DNA of 64,000 nt from Sphingomonas hankookensis (GTDB lineage Bacteria; Pseudomonadota; Alphaproteobacteria; Sphingomonadales; Sphingomonadaceae): assembly GCF_028551275.1 (NCBI RefSeq), contig NZ_CP117027.1, positions 49,978 through 113,977 on the forward strand, read 5' to 3'. The notes beneath the pieces were generated by a model. The model saw nothing but the letters and a program-made list of their open reading frames with translations. It had not been told where the DNA came from and ran no database searches. Shown here one piece after another: positions 16,787 through 25,081 of this stretch (positions are counted from its first letter, which is position 1; the number at the start of each line of letters is the position of its first letter). The translations under genes were made by a program, and so were the position numbers.

Positions 16787-17236
16787 ATGCTGCTGTGGGA
16801 AGCCTATACCGCGCAAGACGTACCGCCGTCCGACGACCGAGATCGTACGCGGATCGAGGCGGCGATCGGCGGCCGGTTGCCCGATGCCTATTGGGCGCTG
16901 GTCGTGGCGCATCAGGGCAATATTCCCGAGGAAAGCGAGGGCGATCCGCCGCCGATCGGCGTGCTGTTGCTGGCCAACGCCCCCGACAGCGTGGAGAAGG
17001 ACGAGCGAAGCTATTGTATCGAATGGTGCTGGGAGGCGATGCGCGACCGCTATCCCGCCGGCCTGCTGCCCTTTTCCGACGATACCGGCGGCAATGTCTG
17101 GGCGTTCGATTTCCGCCGCGATCCCGAACGCCCGGCGGTGGTGTTCATCGATCATGAGATCGAGGGCGAGGATGGCATCACGCCCGTCGCGCCCGACTTC
17201 GCCGCCTATTGGGCGCTGGTGACGGCCGTGGCATGA
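16787..17236 (+). CDS. SMI1/KNR4 (SUKH) immunity-like protein
   Basis: A 149-residue SUKH-superfamily protein. Visible family signatures are IEAAIGGRLPDAYWALVVAH near the N-terminus and LLPFSDDTGGNVWAFDFRRD, followed by PAVVFIDHEIEG. SUKH proteins typically neutralise the C-terminal domains of polymorphic toxins. It opens a run of four short genes that overlap head to tail and lie upstream of the PAAR-RHS effector. It is therefore a likely immunity or orphan-immunity protein, but its cognate toxin is unknown. Confidence 0.85.
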   Translation: MLLWEAYTAQDVPPSDDRDRTRIEAAIGGRLPDAYWALVVAHQGNIPEESEGDPPPIGVLLLANAPDSVEKDERSYCIEWCWEAMRDRYPAGLLPFSDDTGGNVWAFDFRRDPERPAVVFIDHEIEGEDGITPVAPDFAAYWALVTAVA

Positions 17237-17616
17237 GCCGGTTTGGCGACCTCATCGCCGCCAGGGGGAGTGGCACGCCCTATGACGCGCTGGTCCCGGT
17301 ATCGCCGGCGCGGATAGAAGCGATCCGGCGCGACTGGCCGGGGGCGCCCGGCGATTTCCTCGAGTTTCTCGGCACGATCGGCGCGGGCAGCTTCGGCGAC
17401 CGCTATCAGCTGTATGACGGGGTGGTTCCGGCGGATGAGCTGTACGGCACGGACGCGGCGGTCCTGGTCTTCGGCGACGATCTTCAGGGGGTCGGCCACG
17501 GGTTCGCGCTGTCGGACGGGCAGGTAGTCGAACTGGATGCGACCGATGGCGGCGTCCGCCCCGTCGCGGCATCGTTCGAAGCGTTCATCCGCGCGACGAT
17601 CGCCGAACTGGCATGA
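17233..17616 (+). CDS. SMI1/KNR4-like immunity protein
   Basis: A 127-residue product whose ATG at 17233 overlaps the previous stop as ATGA. The central part, FLEFLGTIGAGSFGDRYQLY, then AAVLVFGDDLQGVGHGFAL and QVVELDATDGG, follows the SUKH fold pattern. It is the second gene of the immunity-like run and is probably cytoplasmic. Its cognate toxin is not in this window or has been lost. Confidence 0.78.
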   Translation: MSRFGDLIAARGSGTPYDALVPVSPARIEAIRRDWPGAPGDFLEFLGTIGAGSFGDRYQLYDGVVPADELYGTDAAVLVFGDDLQGVGHGFALSDGQVVELDATDGGVRPVAASFEAFIRATIAELA

Positions 17617-18188
17617 TCGACAGGCTGTCCGACCTGCCCGCTTTGTCCGAAGGCTGGCTCGCGCCGCTACAGGCCGACGATCCCGAACTCTACGCCAAAC
17701 TGGCGGCAACGATCGCGATTGCGCCCGCCGCCGGGCCGGTCGCGACCGGATTGCCCGCCGGGGTCGATGCGGCGCTGGCGGTGGTCGATCTGTCGGGCAG
17801 GGAGATCGGCGCGTTCCGTTTTGCGCCGGCGGCCGGGCCCGACATGCGCGGGCGGCTCGTGGCCTATGACGCGCGGGTCCGCGAAGCGTTCGACACGGGC
17901 AAGGATATCGTGTTCGTCGGCGATCATGACTCGGGACCGGTGTTCGTGTCGCCGCACGGGGTCGGCCTGCTCGACATCTCTGCACAACCGCCGCGCATCC
18001 GGGCGCTGGCACGCGACTTCACCGGGTTCCTGATCGCGCAGGCCAATGCCTATGACGCGTACAGGCGCTGTCTGGTGGGGGCGGAGGACCTTGCCGGCTA
18101 CCATGCCGCCGCCGAGGCATGCGCCACGCTGCCGGCGATGGCGGGGGTGGAGGTGGCGACGATTTTCGATGCGCAGCGCTTCGGGTGA
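17613..18188 (+). CDS. Hypothetical protein of the immunity-gene run
   Basis: A 191-residue protein overlapping the upstream gene by four bases. Strand-rich segments such as DAALAVVDLSGREIGAFRFA and KDIVFVGDHDSGPVFVSPHG, and a terminal helical part, suggest a SUKH-like or related immunity fold. No recognised motif allows a firm family call. Tight coupling on both sides implies co-expression with the two SUKH genes. Confidence 0.7.
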   Translation: MIDRLSDLPALSEGWLAPLQADDPELYAKLAATIAIAPAAGPVATGLPAGVDAALAVVDLSGREIGAFRFAPAAGPDMRGRLVAYDARVREAFDTGKDIVFVGDHDSGPVFVSPHGVGLLDISAQPPRIRALARDFTGFLIAQANAYDAYRRCLVGAEDLAGYHAAAEACATLPAMAGVEVATIFDAQRFG

Positions 18189-18652
18189 TGCTGGTGCTGG
18201 CGCCCGATTATCATCTCCACGCCCATGGCCCGCCTGCAACAGCGGCGGAAATTGCGCGGTTCATGGCGCGTTATGCCGCACCGCCGCCCGGCTATCTGGC
18301 GGTCGTGCGCCAGGCGACTGGGATCGTGCTGCTATGGCAACGACGTGGCGAACTGCGGTTGTGGGGGCCGGACGAGGCGGTCGGCATGGACGAGGCTTAC
18401 GGCGTATCGGCGCACTTGCCCGGCGCGGTCGCCATCGGCGACAATGGCGGGGGCGAGCTGATCGTGCAGGGCACAGGCACGAACGGACCGGGCCTGTATC
18501 TGGTCGCGGCGGGGTCGCTGTTCCTCGACGAGGACGCGCCGTGGATCGCGCCCGACCTGACCGCCTTGCTGGCACGGGGCGAGGGGGCGGATATCGTGTG
18601 CCGCAGCGATCCGATCGACCCGGACAGGCTCGGGCCGCCGCTGGTCCTCTAG
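18188..18652 (+). CDS. Hypothetical protein, SUKH-like
   Basis: A 154-residue product whose ATG overlaps the preceding stop (TGATG). It starts MLVLAPDYHLHAHGPPATAA, continues IARFMARYAAPPPGYLAVVR and ends with a DLTALLARGEGADIV stretch, consistent with a small SMI1/KNR4-like immunity domain. Its TAG stop lies inside CTAG, which also encodes the stop of the convergent lipoprotein gene. Function is inferred only from the cluster. Confidence 0.68.
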   Translation: MLVLAPDYHLHAHGPPATAAEIARFMARYAAPPPGYLAVVRQATGIVLLWQRRGELRLWGPDEAVGMDEAYGVSAHLPGAVAIGDNGGGELIVQGTGTNGPGLYLVAAGSLFLDEDAPWIAPDLTALLARGEGADIVCRSDPIDPDRLGPPLVL

Positions 18653-19242
18653 AAGGGCAAGAGCGACGGCGTGCGCGCGATGAAGCGGATGGCGCGCGCA
18701 CCGTCCGCCATCGGCAGCCGCAGCGTGACCGCATCGCCGTCACGAGCGGCGACGGTGTTCGAAAAGGGGCTGAACTGTGCATCGACCCGGCGTTCGGTGC
18801 CGGGGGGAAGGGCCAGCACGCCGCTGGCCGTCCCGCGCGCGTCGCGGTGCAGGAGCGGGCGGGCGTCGTCATTGTCGGTGCGGGTGTCGAGCAGGTCGGT
18901 ATCGGTCACGTCGGCGGCGGACAGGACCACCGCCTCGCCCGCCGGCCCGGTCATCGCCAGGCGGCTCAGGTCGATGCGCGCCGGCGCGGTGCCGCGATTG
19001 GTATAGACGAGGATCGCCGACTGTTCGCCGGTGTCGGACCAGCGGGCGGAAACCTGCGCCGATACCGATCCGGTCCGAACCGTGGCGGCGGGCTGACCGT
19101 CGGCGTCCTGCGACAATAGCAGGCCGGGTGCCGCCACCGGCTCCAGCGGGCCGCCGGTGCTGCGACCGCACGCCGCGAGCAGGAGCAGCGCGAGGAGCGC
19201 GGCGGGGCGATGGTGGCGGCGGTCGACGACGGCGAGGGGCAT
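18649..19242 (-). CDS. Hypothetical lipoprotein
   Basis: A 197-residue protein with an N-terminal hydrophobic segment and lipobox (LLLLAACGRSTGG, Cys25). The remainder is a beta-rich domain with SAILVYTNRGTAPARIDLSR and ATGSGVLALPPGT-like stretches, as in periplasmic beta-sandwich proteins. It is convergent with and overlaps the upstream immunity run by four bases. It is divergent from the DUF4272 gene. A link with the neighbouring toxin system is possible but not shown. Confidence 0.75.
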   Translation of the reverse strand: MPLAVVDRRHHRPAALLALLLLAACGRSTGGPLEPVAAPGLLLSQDADGQPAATVRTGSVSAQVSARWSDTGEQSAILVYTNRGTAPARIDLSRLAMTGPAGEAVVLSAADVTDTDLLDTRTDNDDARPLLHRDARGTASGVLALPPGTERRVDAQFSPFSNTVAARDGDAVTLRLPMADGARAIRFIARTPSLLPF

Positions 19243-19385
19243 CGGGGAACTCCGGCTGCGTGCTTACCCCCTCCGCATGGCATGGCCACAACGCGGACGG
19301 CGGTGTGGAGGTGCCCGCCGGGCTTGCATCGTTTTTCGGTCCGTTGCGTACTAACCGCCGTCCGACCAACGCAAGGAGGAACGTG

Positions 19386-20477
19386 ATGAGCCTGTTGAAG
19401 CGGTTGCTGGGTGGTGGGAATGCGCCCGAGGCGCCGGCGAGCGCGCCGGTGCTGGTCAACGCCTATGCGACGCTTGTCGACCTGCCGCCGCTCGACCTGC
19501 CGCACCGCCTGCTGGGCGCAAGGGACCGGTCCGATCCGGAACTGGCGGAGCATCTGCGGGGCTTTGTCGGCTATGTGATGAGTCGCGGCGACGGACAGAT
19601 GACCGCGACGCGCTATTATGTCTGGCGCCATTTGCAGCGCGTGCGCCATCATGTCAGCTTCGAGATCGACGAGGCCCATCTGGGCTGGATCGAGCCTTGG
19701 GCGAAGGCGGCCAACGCGCTGTTGTTCCTGCCCGACGGATCGGTGCGCGCGCCGGACGGGGCGATCGTGATCGATGCGCAGGGCGAGGGCGATCCGGACG
19801 CTGCGATCCCCTTTCCGGACGATGCGGTAGCGCGCCGCCCGCGGACCCGGGCGGCGCTGGCCGATGCGGTGCTGCAACCGCCCGCCGGCATGGCCCCGGC
19901 GCTGGGCGCGGGCGAACTGGTGCTGCGCGCGCCGGAGGAGGTGCTGCACCGTGCGCTGGCGCTGCTCTACCTCGCCGCCCGCGCCCATGCCCGCGCCACC
20001 GGGCTGCCGGCGATCCCGGCGGGGCAGGAGGAGCACAACCCGCTCGGCGCCGCCGCGCTCACGCCGCAGGAACGGGCGTTCCTCGCGGACGAGGGTGCCG
20101 ACGCCGATGCCGCGGCGGGGCTGACCTGGCGCTACGAGGCGGCGAACAGCCTGCTCTGGGCGCTTGGTGTCGCCGGGGCGGAGATCGACGACAGTAGCGC
20201 GATGGCCGATGTCGACCGGCTGTGGGCCTCGGTCGCGCCACTGACACGGGGGGCGGGCGCGCAGGCGGTGCGGCTGCGCCCGGCGAGCGAAATCCTCGAT
20301 GCGCTCGACCGGACATGGCTCGAACACTGGATCGTGCGACAGGCGCGCCAGAAGGAGGTGGAACCGGGCCACATCAACGGCGACGTGGTGGTGGAACGGC
20401 ACGTCGCGCTCAACTGGCTGACGAATTTCCAGAACGAGCCCGAGGTCGCGTGGGACGATACGGATACGCCGACGTGA
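19386..20477 (+). CDS. DUF4272 domain protein of the toxin island
   Basis: A 363-residue protein. The second half fits DUF4272: LTPQERAFLADEG, WRYEAANSLLWALGVAGAEI, RPASEILDALDRTW, then DVVVERHVALNWLTNF and a WDDTDTPT ending. The ATG at 19386 follows GGAGGAAC. DUF4272 proteins often sit beside type VI or RHS effectors, but their role is unknown. It lies 120 bases upstream of the PAAR gene, in the same direction, suggesting one transcriptional unit with the effector. Confidence 0.85.
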   Translation: MSLLKRLLGGGNAPEAPASAPVLVNAYATLVDLPPLDLPHRLLGARDRSDPELAEHLRGFVGYVMSRGDGQMTATRYYVWRHLQRVRHHVSFEIDEAHLGWIEPWAKAANALLFLPDGSVRAPDGAIVIDAQGEGDPDAAIPFPDDAVARRPRTRAALADAVLQPPAGMAPALGAGELVLRAPEEVLHRALALLYLAARAHARATGLPAIPAGQEEHNPLGAAALTPQERAFLADEGADADAAAGLTWRYEAANSLLWALGVAGAEIDDSSAMADVDRLWASVAPLTRGAGAQAVRLRPASEILDALDRTWLEHWIVRQARQKEVEPGHINGDVVVERHVALNWLTNFQNEPEVAWDDTDTPT

Positions 20478-20598
20478 TGGGCGGCGGGCGTCGTGCCGTG
20501 GCGATTACCGGCCGTTCCGACGGTCGACGTCCAGCGTTCGATAATGACAATATCCGGCCATCCGACTATCATTCCAGCGCAATCGACGGAGGACAGCG

Positions 20599-20937
20599 GT
20601 GCTGCAGGCGGCGAGGCTAACCGATCTGGAGAAATGCCCCGGCGGCGGCGGGCCGATCGTCACGGGCGCGGCAACCGTCTTCATCGAAGGCCGGCAGGCC
20701 GCGGTGCAGGGGAGCAAGATCGATTGTTCGTCCGGTCCGACCGTGATCGAGAGCGGGTCGCCGACCGTCCGGATCGAGGGTGAACCGGCCGCCCGCCGCA
20801 CCGACACGACCTGTCACAAGGGGATCATCGACACCGGTGCCGCCACCGTCTTCATCGGCAATGGCGGGGGCGGGAGCGGCGGCGCGGGGACCATGGGCCG
20901 CGCCTATCAGAGCGGAGCGCCGTTCGCGCGTGCCTGA
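20599..20937 (+). CDS. PAAR-domain tip protein
   Basis: A 112-residue PAAR protein beginning with GTG 20599 after a GGAGGA ribosome binding site. The typical repeats are seen: ARLTDLEKCPGGGGPIVTGA, VQGSKIDCSSGPTVIESG, ARRTDTTCHKGIIDTGAATV. PAAR proteins cap the VgrG spike of type VI secretion systems and recruit effectors. The stop overlaps the GTG start of the DUF4123-RHS gene. No VgrG or core type VI genes are in the window, so the delivery machine must be encoded elsewhere. Confidence 0.92.
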   Translation: MLQAARLTDLEKCPGGGGPIVTGAATVFIEGRQAAVQGSKIDCSSGPTVIESGSPTVRIEGEPAARRTDTTCHKGIIDTGAATVFIGNGGGGSGGAGTMGRAYQSGAPFARA

Positions 20938-23900
20938 ACCCGCAGGACAGGCGGCGGTGCAGCTGGGCCGGATCGACGCATCCTATCTGGATACGGCCGC
21001 AGAACGTGGGCAGCTCTATGTCCTGGTCGACGGGTGCGCGGTGCCGGGATTGCCGGCGCTGGGCCGGGCGGCCGGCGCGACCTGCCTCTATCGTGGGCAG
21101 GCGGAGCGGACCCATGGCGCGCAGGCGCCGTGGCTGTTCCCGGTCGGGCCGGGCGGGCGCGCGACCTTCGTCGAACGGCTCGGGACGGGCGACTGGGGCT
21201 GCTTCCTCGTCTCCGCCGCGCCCCCGCCACGGTTGGTGCGGCATCTGCGCTCGCTGCTCGAAGTCCGCTCGCCGGCGGGGGAGAAGTGGCTGTTCCGCTT
21301 CTGGGACCCGCGCGTCCTGCCGACGTTCCTGCGCGCATCGGGACCGGTCGAGCTGAACGCGTTCTTCGGGCCGATCGAAAGTTTCGCGGTCACGGGGGGC
21401 GAGGGCGATGCCTTTGCCGCATGGCGCGCACCCGAGATCGTCGCCCCGCCGCCGCGTCGTGCGGTGGGCGAAAGGCTGGCGATCACCCCGGCGCAGCTGG
21501 CGGCGCTGCGTGGCAACGCGGTTGCCGATCGGCTCGCCCGGACCTTTTCGGCGCCCTATCAATCGCGGGTCACCCCGGCCCGCGACGCGGTGCTGGTGCG
21601 AGCGCCCGATGGCGGCGTCACCCGGTTCGGACTGGGCAATGGCGGTCTGATCGACGGCGTCACCAGTCCGTTGGGCCGGCACTGGGCGATCGACGCGCAT
21701 GAGGACGGGCGCATGGCGCGGATGGTCACGCCATCCGGATCGGCGCTGACCATTGCCTATGACCCCGCCGGCCGGATTGCCGGCGCGGCACGGGACGGCG
21801 TGGAGCGGTTTCGCGCGACCCATGACCGCGACGGGCGGCTGACCCGCGTCGATTTCCCCGACGGCACCGCGGCGGAGGTCGATCATGCCTGGCAGGGCCG
21901 CGCCGCGCTGGGCGATCCGGACGGCATGGTGATCCGAGCATGGCGCGACCGGATCGGCCGGGTCGAACGCTTCGCCCAGGACGGAGCGCAACTGACGGCG
22001 GCACAGGACGGTGCCGGCAACGTCACCCGGTTCGACCGCGATGCGGCGGGACGGACCTGCGCCACCCGCTTCGCCGATGGCGGGGTGGAACGTTACGACT
22101 ATGACCCTGCCGGCCATGTGGCGCGCATCGTCCGGGCGAGTGGCGAACCGCTCGACGTCGCATGCGATGACGCGGGGCATCCGCGCCGCATCACCGCCGC
22201 CGATGGCGCTGTCGAGGAATATGAACGTGACGATGCCGGCCGCCTGATCGCCGCGCACAATGGAGAGATCGAACTCCGCTGGACCTATGACGATGCCGGC
22301 CGCCTGATCGAGGAGCGGCAGGGCGACGCGGTGGTGCGGCACCTGCATGACGACAGCGGCCCGGTCGGCATCGTCTATCCCGACGGCACGATGCTGCGCT
22401 GGCAGCGCGATGCCGATGGGCGGATCATTGCCTTCACCGACTGGAATGGCGGTATCCACCGGGTCGACTATGCCGCGCGCGACGGCGGATGGCGGATGAC
22501 CGGCCCCGATGGGCTGAGCGTCGCGACGTTGCAGGACCCGGCCGGCTTTCCTGCAACGGTGACGGCGACGCTGGGCGACGACCCGCTGTGGCGGGTGGAC
22601 TATGCTCATGATGCGGAGGACCGCCTGACCGGGCGCCGCGACAGCCGGTTGGGTGAAATCCGGTTCGACTATGATGCCGAGGGACAGGTGCTGGGCTTCG
22701 CGCACAGCCACGGGCGCGGCGAACGTTATGCCTATGACGGGGCCGGCAACCGGGTGCAGGGGCCGGCCGGCGCCGCGACGTTCGATCCGTGCAATCGTAT
22801 CGTCACCGACGGCGCCACGCGGTTCGCGCACGATGCGCGCGGCGCGATGACGATGCGTGCCGGGCCGGACGGGGAGTGGCGCTATCGCCATGACGGGTTC
22901 GGGCGACTGGTCGAAGCACGCGATGCGCAGGGACGTACGCTGGCCTTCGGCTATGATCCGCTGGGGCGGCGGATCTGGAAACGCGCCACCAGCATGGAAG
23001 GGATGACGCTCACCCGTTTCCACTATGCCGGCGAGCAGGTGATCGCCGAGACGGTCGAGCGGGACGGCGTGGGGGCGGTGATGCGCGCCTATGGCTATGC
23101 GCCGCTGTCGTGGACGCCGGTCTTCCTGCGCGATGGCGGCGTGGTCCATCGCTATCATTGCGATCCACTCGGCGCGCCCGTCCGGCTGACCGCGCCGGGC
23201 GGCCGGATCGTGTGGGAAGCGGATGGCGATCCGTTCGGGCGGGCGCGGGTCCATGTGGCGGAGGTCGCCCAGCCCATCCGCCTGCCGGGCCACTATGCCG
23301 ATGACGAGTTTGGCTTCGCGCTGCATTACAACCGGCACCGTTTCTATGATCCGGCGACCGGCCGCTATGTCAGCCCCGATCCGATCGGCGTGGCCGGCGG
23401 GCTGAACCTCTACCAATATGTCGGCAACGACCCGGTCAACCGCGCCGACCCGCTGGGTCTGTGGTGGAAATCGGCGCTGAAGGTCGTGGCGACGGTGGCG
23501 GTGGCGGTGGCCGCTGCGGCAGTGGTGGTCGCGCTGGCGCCGGTGACGGTGCCGGCCGCGCTCGTGGTGATCGGCGCGGGCGCGGCGGCGGGTGCCGCCG
23601 GCATGATGATGAACGAGGCGCTGAACCAGGAAGAGTTCTGCCTTTCGTGCATCCTGAAGGCCGGGCTGGTCGGTGCGGTGGCGGGTGCGGTGGCGGCGGT
23701 TCCGTTCGCTTTTGCGCCGGCAGCGCTGGGTGTGGCGAGCTTTGCCGGGCTGGGTGCGGGCAGCGGGTTCCTCGGGTACGGAACCGAAGTGCTGCTGGGC
23801 GCGCGCGAATGGAACTGGGGCGAAGCCGCGACTGCCGTAGGGCTGGGCGCGGTGACGGCGGGTGCGGGGCGCTATATTGCCGGGCGCTATCCGCGCACGC

Positions 23901-24208
23901 CTGCCAAGCCGACTGAAGCATATAATCGGCAGAAACATTACGGCCGAACGCCAACCGCCGCGGATCGCAAAGCCATTGGCGCTGGCAAAAACCAGGTGGC
24001 GGATCATGATCCGCCGCTGGTACAGCGCTACTACGAAGGCGACCCCGCGCGCGGTGAGAAGCCGGGATGGCAGATGACGCCCGAAGAAAGGCGTGCCAGC
24101 GCGAACGATCGTAGTAGAATGAGTGTGCAGTCCAAGGCCGATTCCGACACGCAGGGCGGCAAAATGTCGGCTTATTCTCGTAAAAAGCGAAGGGAACACG
24201 GACTTTGA
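20930..24208 (+). CDS. DUF4123-RHS fusion polymorphic toxin
   Basis: A 1092-residue protein starting at GTG 20930. Residues about 15-165 are a DUF4123 domain, seen in GQLYVLVDGCAVPGLPAL, RHLRSLLEV and FRFWDPRVLPTFL. DUF4123 is normally a separate type VI adaptor chaperone. Residues about 220-835 are YD/RHS repeats. The cage ends at the hallmark near 820-844 (GLNLYQYVGNDPVN, then DPLGL). Hydrophobic segments (about 850-960) precede a 90-residue basic C-terminus with ADHDPPLVQRYYEGD, resembling an HNH/EndoVII-like nuclease toxin. The immunity candidate overlaps its stop codon. Fusion of adaptor and cage in one chain is unusual. Confidence 0.93.
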   Translation: MPEPAGQAAVQLGRIDASYLDTAAERGQLYVLVDGCAVPGLPALGRAAGATCLYRGQAERTHGAQAPWLFPVGPGGRATFVERLGTGDWGCFLVSAAPPPRLVRHLRSLLEVRSPAGEKWLFRFWDPRVLPTFLRASGPVELNAFFGPIESFAVTGGEGDAFAAWRAPEIVAPPPRRAVGERLAITPAQLAALRGNAVADRLARTFSAPYQSRVTPARDAVLVRAPDGGVTRFGLGNGGLIDGVTSPLGRHWAIDAHEDGRMARMVTPSGSALTIAYDPAGRIAGAARDGVERFRATHDRDGRLTRVDFPDGTAAEVDHAWQGRAALGDPDGMVIRAWRDRIGRVERFAQDGAQLTAAQDGAGNVTRFDRDAAGRTCATRFADGGVERYDYDPAGHVARIVRASGEPLDVACDDAGHPRRITAADGAVEEYERDDAGRLIAAHNGEIELRWTYDDAGRLIEERQGDAVVRHLHDDSGPVGIVYPDGTMLRWQRDADGRIIAFTDWNGGIHRVDYAARDGGWRMTGPDGLSVATLQDPAGFPATVTATLGDDPLWRVDYAHDAEDRLTGRRDSRLGEIRFDYDAEGQVLGFAHSHGRGERYAYDGAGNRVQGPAGAATFDPCNRIVTDGATRFAHDARGAMTMRAGPDGEWRYRHDGFGRLVEARDAQGRTLAFGYDPLGRRIWKRATSMEGMTLTRFHYAGEQVIAETVERDGVGAVMRAYGYAPLSWTPVFLRDGGVVHRYHCDPLGAPVRLTAPGGRIVWEADGDPFGRARVHVAEVAQPIRLPGHYADDEFGFALHYNRHRFYDPATGRYVSPDPIGVAGGLNLYQYVGNDPVNRADPLGLWWKSALKVVATVAVAVAAAAVVVALAPVTVPAALVVIGAGAAAGAAGMMMNEALNQEEFCLSCILKAGLVGAVAGAVAAVPFAFAPAALGVASFAGLGAGSGFLGYGTEVLLGAREWNWGEAATAVGLGAVTAGAGRYIAGRYPRTPAKPTEAYNRQKHYGRTPTAADRKAIGAGKNQVADHDPPLVQRYYEGDPARGEKPGWQMTPEERRASANDRSRMSVQSKADSDTQGGKMSAYSRKKRREHGL

Positions 24209-24756
24209 CCTGGAACGCATCGATCCGCAGCCATTATGAAAAATCATGGGGTAAGGCCGAAGGTGTCAGCCCTTTCGACAAGGGACCCGTGGCCGAGCTT
24301 CCGGCGGACTTCGACGTGCTGATCTTTCCGCCCCGCAGCGAGCGCGCCATGTGGACCTATGCGACGGTCGGCATGGCGCAGCCGGGCGACGAGGATCCGA
24401 TCGAACTGCACCTCTTCTCGCCCGATCGTTCGGAAGCGATCGCCGAAATCCTGTATGCCGTCGCGCATTATCACCGGACCGGCATGCGCCTGGGCCTGGG
24501 CGACAGCGTCAATTTCGGCCGTCCGTGGCTGCCGGGGGCGACGTGCGATCATGGGCTGATCTCGTTGCCCTATCTCGACGGGCCGGAACTGGAGGTCGGG
24601 ACGATCGGCGGCGAGGGGGTCCGCTTCTACTGGCTGGTGCCGATCACGGCGGCGGAGAAGGCGTACAAGGCGCGGCACGGGCTGGAGGCGCTGGAGACGC
24701 GGTTCGAGGAAGGGGCGCTGGATTATTGCAACCCGGCGCGGCGATCGATGGTATAG
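24205..24756 (+). CDS. SUFU-family immunity protein candidate
   Basis: A 183-residue suppressor-of-fused-like protein. It carries MWTYATVGMAQPGDEDPIEL, LHLFSPDRSEAIAEI, a GDSVNFGRPWLPG loop, FYWLVPITAAEKAYKA and a final cysteine/arginine region. The start is TTG 24205 overlapping the toxin stop (TTGA). SUFU domains are common immunity proteins for nuclease polymorphic toxins. Its position directly after the RHS toxin tip makes it the most likely cognate immunity protein. Confidence 0.85.
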   Translation: MTWNASIRSHYEKSWGKAEGVSPFDKGPVAELPADFDVLIFPPRSERAMWTYATVGMAQPGDEDPIELHLFSPDRSEAIAEILYAVAHYHRTGMRLGLGDSVNFGRPWLPGATCDHGLISLPYLDGPELEVGTIGGEGVRFYWLVPITAAEKAYKARHGLEALETRFEEGALDYCNPARRSMV

Positions 24757-24783
24757 CGTGGACGTGGAGCGGGCGTTGCGGAG

Positions 24784-25077
24784 ATGGGATCGGTGACCGA
24801 CTGGCCGTTCGCCGACCCGCCCGATGTCGCCGTGTTCACGACGCGGGCGATCGTCGAGGACGGGGCGTGGATCGCGTCCGTATCGCATGACGCGGAGGAT
24901 GGTGCGTGGCAGTTCCACGATGCCGGACCCGGATCGGCGGACATGGCGGAGGCGCGGATCGTGTCGTTGCGTAGCATGGTGGAGCGCGACCCGACGGTAG
25001 GCGAAATCCTCGATCTGCCGCCGGGCGGCCGGGCATCGCGGACGGCAGCCGGACGTCCATGGGACCGAAATCGATGA
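24784..25077 (+). CDS. Small protein with HDxxDGxWQF motif
   Basis: A 97-residue protein: WPFADPPDVAVFTTRAIVED, ASVSHDAEDGAWQFHDAGP, VSLRSMVERDPTVGEILDLP and PPGGRASR. This pattern recurs in small proteins beside RHS genes and is a plausible immunity or accessory protein, though no named family is certain. Codons 33-86 (nt 24880-25040) are duplicated 1.3 kb downstream, after the glycohydrolase gene. Confidence 0.75.
   Translation: MGSVTDWPFADPPDVAVFTTRAIVEDGAWIASVSHDAEDGAWQFHDAGPGSADMAEARIVSLRSMVERDPTVGEILDLPPGGRASRTAAGRPWDRNR
24880..25040 (+). repeat. Left copy of a 161-bp direct duplication
   Basis: Bases 24880-25040 are nearly identical to 26211-26372, with a handful of substitutions and a one-base length difference (GCGGAGGAT versus GCGGAAGGA). 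The copies flank the ADP-ribosylglycohydrolase gene. Homologous recombination between them would delete that gene precisely. Confidence 0.9.
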
Positions 25078-25081
25078 GTCG

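Noticed and set aside
20852-24247. Antisense open frame of over 1100 codons across the RHS gene
   Set aside because: High GC and repeat structure create long antisense frames. The translation is low-complexity with no domain, while the sense frame has clear RHS features.
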